64,000 nucleotides of DNA from contig JAZRLO010000029.1 in NCBI GenBank assembly GCA_045646845.1, forward strand, positions 1-64,000. Reading direction: 5' to 3'. Source of the DNA: HGM04593 sp045646845. GTDB lineage: Bacteria > Bacteroidota > Bacteroidia > Bacteroidales > Bacteroidaceae. A model generated the notes under the pieces. The model was not told the DNA's origin and ran no database searches. It saw only the letters and a program-made list of their open reading frames with translations. Shown in pieces: positions 9,119 to 16,130 of this stretch (its first letter is position 1; the number at the start of each line of letters is the position of its first letter). Both the position numbers and the translations under genes were made by a program.

Positions 9119-9838
9119 ATGTCTATAAAGAAACATATACCGAATGCGATAACCTGCTGCAACCTTTTTTCGGGTTGTGTGGCATGTGTGATGGCGTTTA
9201 ACCTCGAATTCAAACTCGCGATGGCATTCATTGTGCTGGGAGCGGTGTTCGATTTCTTCGACGGTATGGTAGCGCGTCTGCTCAAGGTCTCTTCTCCAAT
9301 GGGAGTTCAGATAGATTCGCTTGCCGATGACATCACCTTCGGACTTGCTCCTTCGACCATAGTGTTCGTGTATATGAGGGATTGTCTTTATTATCCTGCC
9401 AGCATGGGTGTGTGGGCTGACATATTGCCTTATTCGGCTTTTCTTATTGCCGTCTTTTCGGCATACCGTCTGGCTAAGTTCAATATAGATACCCGTCAGA
9501 AAAACAGCTTTATAGGTCTGCCTACTCCTGCGAACGCGCTCTTTTGGTCTTCGCTTATAACCGGCGGTATGCAGTGGGTGTATAGCCTGCACTACGGTTG
9601 GCTGTTCCTTCTGTTGCTTATCTGTCTGTTCTCATATTTTCTTGTATCGGAGATACCGATGTTCTCTCTCAAGTTCAAGAATATGAGCTGGAGGTGCAAT
9701 TCGACAAGGTATATATTCCTGTTGGGGTCATTGCCGATGTTCATCCTCGGTTATCTTGCCCCGGTTGCGATAATCTCTTGGTATCTGGTATTCTCCATAG
9801 CCATCCATCTCAGGAACAGCAAGAAAGCAATCGATTGA
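9119..9838 (+). CDS. pssA: CDP-diacylglycerol-serine O-phosphatidyltransferase
   Basis: A 239-aa polytopic membrane enzyme that makes phosphatidylserine from CDP-diacylglycerol and L-serine. The CDP-alcohol phosphotransferase signature is complete: D48-G49-x2-A52-R53-x8-G62-x3-D66-x3-D70. About six hydrophobic segments follow. It is directly downstream of psd (1-nt gap) and upstream of a DUF4834 protein, an arrangement typical of Bacteroidales. The CDP-diacylglycerol would come from CdsA (48864-49700). Confidence 0.95.
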   Translation: MSIKKHIPNAITCCNLFSGCVACVMAFNLEFKLAMAFIVLGAVFDFFDGMVARLLKVSSPMGVQIDSLADDITFGLAPSTIVFVYMRDCLYYPASMGVWADILPYSAFLIAVFSAYRLAKFNIDTRQKNSFIGLPTPANALFWSSLITGGMQWVYSLHYGWLFLLLLICLFSYFLVSEIPMFSLKFKNMSWRCNSTRYIFLLGSLPMFILGYLAPVAIISWYLVFSIAIHLRNSKKAID

Positions 9839-9900
9839 TTCTTTAAACCAATTGACGGCTCTTTTGTTGTCAAATTGTTCTTTTATTGTCCAGAATAGAT

Positions 9901-10164
9901 ATGGGAATAATTTTTATAATATTGTTTGTCGGTCTGTTCCTGGTATTGCTTGTGCCTGCAATACTTCTCTCTTTGCTGAATACCGTTCTTTCCTGGTTCG
10001 GCCTGGCTCCGAAAAGACGTACCTATTATCATAGGACAACCTGGAATGCAAGCGGCAGTGAAGAGCAGCATGCCGAACAGGTCAAAACAAAAAACAAATC
10101 GGAACACAAGAAACTCTTTGACAAGAACGAGGGTGAATATGTCGATTATGAGGAGATAAAATAG
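9901..10164 (+). CDS. DUF4834 family small membrane protein
   Basis: An 87-aa protein with one N-terminal hydrophobic helix (about residues 2-30). A basic patch (PKRRTYYHR) and a charged tail rich in Lys and Glu follow, so it is a single-pass inner-membrane protein with a soluble C-terminus. I recognise the family as DUF4834, which follows pssA in many Bacteroidales; its function is unknown. I prefer the ATG at 9901 to the TTG 15 nt upstream. It is probably the third gene of the psd-pssA operon (62-nt gap). Confidence 0.8.
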   Translation: MGIIFIILFVGLFLVLLVPAILLSLLNTVLSWFGLAPKRRTYYHRTTWNASGSEEQHAEQVKTKNKSEHKKLFDKNEGEYVDYEEIK

Positions 10165-10372
10165 GTCTCATTTCGTGGAATCGGCTTTAAATAACAACGG
10201 TGTGGTTACAATCGGTATCCATGCCGTTTTCTTGTCGTTATATGTCGTGTTTTGTTTACAAACACAATGGTCTTTACCTCGAATTCTTACAGTACGGGCA
10301 TTTGCTATAGTCTGTTCCGTGGGCACAATCTGTAAAAAATGAGGTTGTTCGTGAAATAATGGCATGTTAATT

Positions 10373-10403
10373 TTTGCTTGGTGGATTTAATTGTTTAATT
10401 TTG
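10373..10403 (+). promoter_or_regulatory. Bacteroidetes-type promoter
   Basis: TTTG (10373-10376), 19 nt, TAATTTTG (10396-10403): exact consensus and spacing. It lies 35 nt before the ATG of the 610-aa lipoprotein and would drive that gene and the DUF5723 gene. The rest of the 273-nt gap (10165-10372) holds nothing I can support. Confidence 0.75.
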
Positions 10404-10437
10404 AAAAAATGTATAAAAACTTCTAAAAAGGGGGCTT

Positions 10438-12270
10438 ATGAAAAAACAATTTATTACAGCAGGCCTTTATTCTTTTTCGTTGCTCTTGTCCTCTCTTTTG
10501 ATGACAGGCTGTGTTGACGGGAGCTACGATCTTTCAAAAGAAATCGATATGACTGTCGGTGTCGGTAAGGGTCTTTCCATTCCAATAGGTTCGACAGAGA
10601 AGATAATGCTTACTGAACTTCTTGACAGTACAGGAATAGATCTGCTCAAAATAGATGCAGAGGGCGATTACTCCATATTTAAGGCTGGCGAGTTCTCATC
10701 GGAATCTTTCGAAATCGGGAATATGAATATTGTGATTGACCCTGCGGGTGAGAAAAGACATTACGATTTTGAACTCTTGGATATTTCGGATGAATATGCC
10801 AATTTACCGCCATGGATGCAGGAGGAGATCCAGAAGCAGAAGTATCCTTACAAAGTGCATCAGGATATTGAGTACAAGACAACCTTCAATATCGAGCAGT
10901 CTGTTCCCGAAGAGATAGTCAAATTGCGCACTCTCAGTTTCAGGAATGATGCCAAGATGTCAATAAAAGTGAAAATATACAGTGCCGATCATCAGTCCGA
11001 CGATATGCTGGAGATTGTTGACAGGCTACGTATCGGCGGTAAAGATGGTGGATTTGTAGTGAATGTTCCGGAATACGTGGTATTTGCAGATGAAAGCATT
11101 GCCCCCGGCAAACTGCTGCTGTCCGGTGATATGGTTTATGACGATGCAACCCAAACACTCGAGTATGCCTGCGAATTTGGTTTGAAAGGACTTGATTTCT
11201 CCAATTACAAGGAGGGATATCTGCCTGTAAACGACGGTATGATTTCCTTGCGTGAAACACTTGCCGCAAGTGGTTATGTCGATTCCGATACTGTTTTCTT
11301 CGGCTTCAAGAATGTTACTCACATCCAGTCTGTCGATGTTGAGGTGCAGTTCGATATAGACCGGATGGAAATAAAGAGTGTCGAGGGTGTCTTCTCTCCG
11401 TCAATCAATCCCTTGAATGAGGTTGTTGACCTCAATCTTGGCGATGACCTTGACTTCCTTAAAGATGCCTACCTCGATTTCAATGATCCGCGCATTTTTG
11501 TAAGCTTTGTAAATCCGGTCGATGCCAGGGTGCTTGCCGATGCACGTTTTGTGGGATACGACAGCAACGGTGACGTGATAGAGGGTTCTGAGGTTAATGC
11601 TAATCTCGTGTTTGAAGGTGCGACAACGAACAATATCTTCATTAACCGCTATGCAGCAACGGTTCCGGGATATACTACATTGCAGGTTCCGGAATTGAAC
11701 AATCTAGTGAAGAGAATCCCCGATAAGGTGTATGTCGAGGTGGCTGCCAGAATGGATGACAGCCGTTATTCTACACTTGAACTTGGCAATAATTTTGACA
11801 TTTCGGGCAGTTATCAGGTAAGTGTTCCCCTTGTGTTCGATGAATTCAGGGTTGCATACACCGAGAGAATAGATAAGATTTTCGGTGAAGGTCAGAAGGA
11901 TGCCCCCGAAGGCGTTTCCGATGTGAAAGCCGTATCATTGGACTTCACGGTGCTCAATACCATTCCGTTGGAGCTAAAACCTTCTGTGGTTGCCTATGAT
12001 AAGGATGGAAACAGACTCAATGGTATAAAAGTAATAATCAACGGTATAATCTCGGCAGGAAAGGGTATGGACGGTGCGGCTGTGACAGAGCCTGTAAGCT
12101 CGCCTGTAGAAATAGATCTCTCTGCTGGCAATGGCGAACTGGACAAACTGTATAGCATTGACTTGACGGTTGAAGGTACCGGGAACGGAAAGTTCAATGC
12201 TAATGAATATATTCAGTTGAAGGATATCTCTGTCACGATAGATGATGAGATAATTGTTGACATGAACTGA
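10438..12270 (+). CDS. Large lipoprotein of unknown function (partner of DUF5723 protein)
   Basis: A 610-aa lipoprotein (lipobox LMTGC, Cys25). The mature chain is rich in beta-strand patterns with alternating hydrophobic residues. Several segments of similar style ('LSFRNDAKMSIKVKIYS', 'FDIDRMEIKSVEGVFSP', 'VSLDFTVLNTIPLELKP') suggest consecutive immunoglobulin- or LEA14-like beta-sandwich domains. No catalytic motif is visible. It is followed 34 nt later by an outer-membrane barrel gene with no terminator between them, so the two are likely expressed together from the promoter at 10373-10403. An outer-membrane lipoprotein/barrel pair is my inference; the family is not characterised as far as I know. 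Confidence 0.75.
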   Translation: MKKQFITAGLYSFSLLLSSLLMTGCVDGSYDLSKEIDMTVGVGKGLSIPIGSTEKIMLTELLDSTGIDLLKIDAEGDYSIFKAGEFSSESFEIGNMNIVIDPAGEKRHYDFELLDISDEYANLPPWMQEEIQKQKYPYKVHQDIEYKTTFNIEQSVPEEIVKLRTLSFRNDAKMSIKVKIYSADHQSDDMLEIVDRLRIGGKDGGFVVNVPEYVVFADESIAPGKLLLSGDMVYDDATQTLEYACEFGLKGLDFSNYKEGYLPVNDGMISLRETLAASGYVDSDTVFFGFKNVTHIQSVDVEVQFDIDRMEIKSVEGVFSPSINPLNEVVDLNLGDDLDFLKDAYLDFNDPRIFVSFVNPVDARVLADARFVGYDSNGDVIEGSEVNANLVFEGATTNNIFINRYAATVPGYTTLQVPELNNLVKRIPDKVYVEVAARMDDSRYSTLELGNNFDISGSYQVSVPLVFDEFRVAYTERIDKIFGEGQKDAPEGVSDVKAVSLDFTVLNTIPLELKPSVVAYDKDGNRLNGIKVIINGIISAGKGMDGAAVTEPVSSPVEIDLSAGNGELDKLYSIDLTVEGTGNGKFNANEYIQLKDISVTIDDEIIVDMN

Positions 12271-12304
12271 TACGGACATGATTAACCTATTTAAAAGAGA
12301 TATT

Positions 12305-13699
12305 ATGAAAAACAGACACTATATAAAAAACTTGGGCTTCGTAGCATTGATGCTGCTCTTTTCCGTAACGGTATCGGCACAGGAGGCCTTGAGAACCGGA
12401 TATTTCCTTAAAGGAAACGCTTACCGTTATAGGATAAATCCTGCAATGACGGGTGACCAGAATTTCGTTTCACTGCCGACGTTGGGTAATTTGACTGTCA
12501 ACACTGCCGGCAACTTCGGTCTTGCCAATTTCATATACAAAGCTCCGAACGGCACCGACCTTGTGACATTCATGCATCCCTCTGTCAAGGCTGATGATTT
12601 TCTCGGTGCTCTTGATACGGATAATAGAATGTCCTCGAATTTGGACCTTACATTGTTCTCGGCTGGCTTCAGGGCTTTCGGCGGATACAATACCATTGAT
12701 TTGGGAGTGCATTCGCGTTCGGGATTGAACATTCCGCACAGTATGTTCAAGTTTATGAAGGTCATGGGCAGCAAGGATTATTCCATACGCAACCTTAATC
12801 TGACTACAAGCAATTATGTAGATATCGCTCTCGGCCACTCCCGTAAGGTGACACATGACATCACGGTCGGTGCCCGGTTGAAATTCTTGCTCGGTGCCGG
12901 ATATGCCGATGTTCTGTTCGACAGGATGGACGTTTCTCTCAACGGCAAGCAGTGGATGATAAATGCGCAGGGCTCGGCAAGTATCGCGCTCGGCGGTGAA
13001 TTCACGAATGATCCCGACGGGGCGGTAGATGGCTATGAGAATATTACCCCGGGTGTCAATGGATTCGGTATGGGCCTTGATCTTGGTATAACATATGATT
13101 TCAGCAATCTCCTGACTGAAGGACTAGTGGTTTCTGCATCTGTCAATGATATCGGCTTTATGAACTGGAGCAATGTGGCAAAGGCCGGTATTTCCAATGA
13201 TTCGCCTTTTGTCTTTGACGGTTTCGAGAATATCTCCATGAATGGTGATGTTTCCGGCGCAAGCATTGAGGACCAGTTCAATGATTTGGGTGATGACCTC
13301 GAAGAGTTTCTGACTCTCAAGAATATGGGCTCCGGCAGTGAGAGCAAGGCTCTTTCAGCGACATTGAACCTCGGTGTCGAATATTCAATGCCTTTTTACA
13401 AGAACTTGAGTGTCGGTGCCCTTTATACAAGCCGTTTCGATAAAATTTACCCTTTGCACCAGTTCTCTCTTATGGCTAATATAGCTCCTGTAAAGTGGTT
13501 CGACCTGGCTGTCAGCGGAACAGCGTCGAACATGGGGGCTGGCTTCGGTGCAATGGCAAATATACACTTGACCGGCTTCAATCTGTTTGTGGGAACAGAC
13601 TGTTTCCTTGGTAAAGTGAGCAAGGAGTTCATTCCGCTCGACAATATGAATTCAAGCGTGTCGTTGGGTATAAACATTCCTTTCGGAAAAAGAAAGTAG
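12305..13699 (+). CDS. DUF5723 family outer-membrane protein
   Basis: A 464-aa protein with a Sec signal peptide (cleavage near 'VSAQEAL'). A long run of amphipathic beta-strands ends in a short C-terminal strand, as in outer-membrane barrels of the FadL/PorP type. The N-terminal motif 'YRINPAMTG' resembles the 'NPA' motif of PorP/SprF-like proteins. I assign it to DUF5723, common in Bacteroidales. The ATG at 12305 is preferred over one 27 nt upstream because it begins the signal peptide. It follows the large lipoprotein by 34 nt; a shared role in the outer membrane is likely but unknown. Confidence 0.8.
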   Translation: MKNRHYIKNLGFVALMLLFSVTVSAQEALRTGYFLKGNAYRYRINPAMTGDQNFVSLPTLGNLTVNTAGNFGLANFIYKAPNGTDLVTFMHPSVKADDFLGALDTDNRMSSNLDLTLFSAGFRAFGGYNTIDLGVHSRSGLNIPHSMFKFMKVMGSKDYSIRNLNLTTSNYVDIALGHSRKVTHDITVGARLKFLLGAGYADVLFDRMDVSLNGKQWMINAQGSASIALGGEFTNDPDGAVDGYENITPGVNGFGMGLDLGITYDFSNLLTEGLVVSASVNDIGFMNWSNVAKAGISNDSPFVFDGFENISMNGDVSGASIEDQFNDLGDDLEEFLTLKNMGSGSESKALSATLNLGVEYSMPFYKNLSVGALYTSRFDKIYPLHQFSLMANIAPVKWFDLAVSGTASNMGAGFGAMANIHLTGFNLFVGTDCFLGKVSKEFIPLDNMNSSVSLGINIPFGKRK

Positions 13700-13785
13700 A
13701 AGCATCGGAACTTGACTTGCTTCTGATGTAACGGATAAAGCCGGGTAAAAAGCTTTTAAACATTTCTTTTTATTCAATATCCCGA

Positions 13786-13828
13786 ATAATGATGGTGACC
13801 CAAAAGTAAACAGGGCCACCATCATTAT
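13786..13828. terminator. Bidirectional terminator hairpin
   Basis: A 16-bp stem with one mismatch (ATAATGATGGTGACCC / GGGCCACCATCATTAT) sits between the convergent DUF5723 gene and tadA and can serve both. Confidence 0.7.
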
Positions 13829-13847
13829 GTTATGTATTTCTTTATTG

Positions 13848-14279
13848 TTATCTCTTGGACTGGAAGAACTGCTTCATTAATGCGGCCGATTCTTCGGCGC
13901 ATATGCCCGAAACAACTTCTGTCCTTGGATGCAGGACCTCCGGTGAATACCTCCTGTAGCCGCGCTTTTCATCATCGGCACCATATACAAGACGTCCCGT
14001 CTGGGCCCATGCGATGGCACCGGCGCACATGGGGCAGGGCTCTACGGTAACATAGAGTGTGCAGTCGGAAAGGTATTTGCCTCCTATTGCTGATGCGGCC
14101 GCGGTTATCGCCTGCATCTCGGCATGAGCCGTGACGTCATTGAGCATCTCCGTCAGGTTGTGTGCCCTTGCGATTACGTGTCCTTTGCACACGATGACCG
14201 CTCCGATGGGCACTTCATCCTTGTCAAAGGCCTTGCGTGCCTCGGCGAGTGCCATTTTCATGTAATAGGTATCGTCCAT
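13848..14279 (-). CDS. tadA: tRNA adenosine(34) deaminase
   Basis: A 143-aa cytidine/deoxycytidylate-deaminase-fold enzyme that converts A34 of tRNA-Arg(ACG) to inosine so that it reads CGU, CGC and CGA. Zinc ligands are H52 (in H52-A-E54), C82 and C85 (PCPMC); E54 is the proton shuttle. Length and motifs fit TadA. A related nucleoside deaminase (guanine deaminase) cannot be fully excluded without a search. It lies 12 nt after a small ribbon-helix-helix-like gene on the same strand. Confidence 0.88.
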   Translation of the reverse strand: MDDTYYMKMALAEARKAFDKDEVPIGAVIVCKGHVIARAHNLTEMLNDVTAHAEMQAITAAASAIGGKYLSDCTLYVTVEPCPMCAGAIAWAQTGRLVYGADDEKRGYRRYSPEVLHPRTEVVSGICAEESAALMKQFFQSKR

Positions 14280-14291
14280 TTGTTGTGTTGT

Positions 14292-14531
14292 TCATCGACG
14301 CATGTCGTGCTCCCCGAACAGGGTAGGGTAGTCCTCGTCAAGGTTCTTGTATATGAAAGATAGAAGTGTCTCGCGCATCCAGTTGCTTTTGTTGGTTATG
14401 CGGTACTTCTTAAGGTAGTCGTCAATTATCTTCATCTCCTCGTCACTGACAAGACACACCACGCGTGAGTGGCGCACCGGTTGGGTGCGTGCAGTCGTTG
14501 CTTTTACTGTTTTTTTCTTTCTGGTGTTCAT
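14292..14531 (-). CDS. Small ribbon-helix-helix-like protein
   Basis: A 79-aa basic protein. A Lys/Arg/Thr-rich N-terminal tail is followed by a strand ('SRVVCLVSDEE') and two helices ('MKIIDDYLKKYRI', 'SNWMRETLLSFIY'). That pattern resembles ribbon-helix-helix DNA-binding proteins, with the strand binding the major groove. I chose the ATG at 14531; the longer frame adds 17 residues that overlap the yraN promoter region. It is upstream of tadA (12-nt gap) and divergent from yraN. DNA binding is inferred from the pattern only. Confidence 0.65.
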   Translation of the reverse strand: MNTRKKKTVKATTARTQPVRHSRVVCLVSDEEMKIIDDYLKKYRITNKSNWMRETLLSFIYKNLDEDYPTLFGEHDMRR

Positions 14532-14589
14532 CGTATAGTGCTCAATCTTTGCAAAAATAGTGCAACTTGTCGCGAAATGCAAGTTTTCG

Positions 14590-14621
14590 TTTGCTTTTCC
14601 TTGTTCTAAGTGCTATCTTCG
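14590..14621 (+). promoter_or_regulatory. Probable promoter of yraN operon
   Basis: TTTG (14590-14593), 20 nt, TATCTTCG (14614-14621). The -7 element differs from TAnnTTTG at one position. The ATG of yraN is 29 nt downstream. Confidence 0.5.
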
Positions 14622-14650
14622 CCATGTATATATCATTTATAGGCACTGTT

Positions 14651-15013
14651 ATGGCAGAACATAATCTTCTTGGAAATAAAGGCGAGATGCTTGCTTCGCG
14701 CTATCTGCTTGACAAGGGTTTCGCCATTCTCCATTATAATTGGCGCTCAGGGCACAAGGAAATAGATATAATAGCCAAGGAACGCGATACGCTTGTTTTC
14801 GTCGAGGTGAAGAGCCGTAGCAGCGAGGAGTACGGAAACGCTGCCGATGCTGTGGATGACAGGAAGATAGAACTTCTTTTGCGTGCAGCCGAGGCATATG
14901 TCAAAAGGAACTGTATAGACCTCAAATACAGGTTTGATATTGTTACGGTGATAGGCCGTTCCGAACCTTACAGAATAGAGCATATAAGGGACGCATTCTA
15001 TGCGACCTGGTAG
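14651..15013 (+). CDS. yraN: YraN family (UPF0102) endonuclease-fold protein
   Basis: A 120-aa protein with the restriction-endonuclease-like core of UPF0102: 'LLGNKGEMLASRYL' at the start, then 'GHKEIDIIA' and 'LVFVEVKSR', giving the D-x(n)-E-x-K active-site pattern. The exact substrate is unknown; a role in DNA processing or repair is assumed for the family. I chose the ATG at 14651, which gives the family's usual beginning, over a start 84 nt upstream. It is first in an operon with an MmcQ/YjbR gene (6-nt gap) and birA. Confidence 0.88.
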   Translation: MAEHNLLGNKGEMLASRYLLDKGFAILHYNWRSGHKEIDIIAKERDTLVFVEVKSRSSEEYGNAADAVDDRKIELLLRAAEAYVKRNCIDLKYRFDIVTVIGRSEPYRIEHIRDAFYATW

Positions 15014-15019
15014 ATTTGC

Positions 15020-15373
15020 ATGATTATGAATATAGAGGATGCACGCATATATTGTTTGGGCAAATTCAATGCGACCGAGGATTTCCCTTTTGACGAGACT
15101 ACACTGGCTTTCAGGGTCGAGAACAGGATATTTGCTATCGTTGACCTTGAAAATACCGGGTGGTTCTGCGTGAAATGTGATTCGGACTATGCCGTCGAAC
15201 TGCGCGACAGGTATCGGCAGATAACTCCGGCATGGCATATGAACAAGAAATATTGGAACCAACTCGACATAATGGCTCTTGACGATGCTCTGGTGCGCTC
15301 TCTGATAGACCACTCATATGATGAGGTACTCAAGAAACTTCCAAAGAAAATCCGTGTGAAATATGGCAAGTGA
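15020..15373 (+). CDS. MmcQ/YjbR family protein
   Basis: A 117-aa cytoplasmic protein with the CyaY-like double-wing fold of the MmcQ/YjbR family. The typical opening is 'EDARIYCLGKFNATEDFPFD', followed by 'RIFAIVDLENTGWFCVKCD' and the C-terminal 'DDALVRSLIDHSYDEVLKKL'. The family is often called DNA-binding, but the function is not established. A second in-frame ATG at 15026 is also possible. Its 3' end overlaps the start of birA by 11 nt, so translation is probably coupled. Confidence 0.88.
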   Translation: MIMNIEDARIYCLGKFNATEDFPFDETTLAFRVENRIFAIVDLENTGWFCVKCDSDYAVELRDRYRQITPAWHMNKKYWNQLDIMALDDALVRSLIDHSYDEVLKKLPKKIRVKYGK

Positions 15374-16109
15374 CATATTGGTAAAGCGGCTCCGTGCCAT
15401 TGATTCAACTAACTGTTATGTGCGTGATGAGGCTGCCGCCTTGTGGCACGACGGTTACAATGCTGTGGCTGTGGTTGCGGAACATCAGACCGCCGGTCGC
15501 GGCCAGAGAGGGAACGTTTGGGCATCGGAGCCGGGGCAGAACCTGCTTATGAGCCTGCTTGTACGTCCCGGAGGGTCGCTCGAGGTTTACAACCAGTTTC
15601 TGTTGTCGCAAACAGTGGCTGTTGCTGTGCATGTAGCAATGAAGTGTCACGGCATTGATACAAGGCTCAAATGGCCCAATGATATATACGTCGGTGAACG
15701 TAAACTGGCCGGGATACTTATAGAACTGGACTGTTGTGGCGCTTTTGTTGAGCAGGCCATAATCGGCATCGGATTGAATGTCAATCAGTGTGACTTCCAG
15801 CCGATGGACAGGGTGCCGGTATCGATGAAGATGCTTCTTGGGCGGGAAATTGCGGTGGATGATGTCCTGAATACCTTTCTCGACTGCTTCAGCCACTATT
15901 ACGATCAAATGAAACTATGCCGTGAAAGCGTTGACGCAGAGTACAGGGACCTGTTGCTCGGGTTCGGTGAAAAACGGAATTTCATTGATGCAAACGGTGC
16001 ATTTGAAGCCCTAATCGAGGGTGTCGAACCAATGGGGCATCTGTTGCTGAGGCGCACCGACGGCTCATTGTTACGCTATGCCTTCAAGGAGGTTGAAATG
16101 GTTTTCTGA
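15363..16109 (+). CDS. birA: Biotin-[acetyl-CoA-carboxylase] ligase
   Basis: A 248-aa enzyme that attaches biotin, via biotinyl-AMP, to the carrier protein of acetyl-CoA carboxylase and related enzymes. It has the ligase loop 'QTAGRGQRGNVW', the lysine motif 'KWPNDIYVGERKLAGILIE', and a C-terminal small domain. There is no N-terminal helix-turn-helix, so this is the non-repressor type. The start overlaps the MmcQ/YjbR gene by 11 nt. It is convergent with uvrA, with 21 nt between the genes. Confidence 0.94.
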   Translation: MASDILVKRLRAIDSTNCYVRDEAAALWHDGYNAVAVVAEHQTAGRGQRGNVWASEPGQNLLMSLLVRPGGSLEVYNQFLLSQTVAVAVHVAMKCHGIDTRLKWPNDIYVGERKLAGILIELDCCGAFVEQAIIGIGLNVNQCDFQPMDRVPVSMKMLLGREIAVDDVLNTFLDCFSHYYDQMKLCRESVDAEYRDLLLGFGEKRNFIDANGAFEALIEGVEPMGHLLLRRTDGSLLRYAFKEVEMVF

Positions 16110-16130
16110 CCATTTCCGTGCAATTTCCTC

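Noticed and set aside
8365..9285. 306-codon minus-strand frame opposite psd and pssA
   Set aside because: psd and pssA have all family motifs and a consensus promoter on the other strand; the frame has no recognisable motif.
10168..10365. 65-codon minus-strand and 55-codon plus-strand frames between the DUF4834 gene and the lipoprotein gene
   Set aside because: Neither has a recognisable domain, a plausible promoter or neighbours; a chance open frame is more likely.
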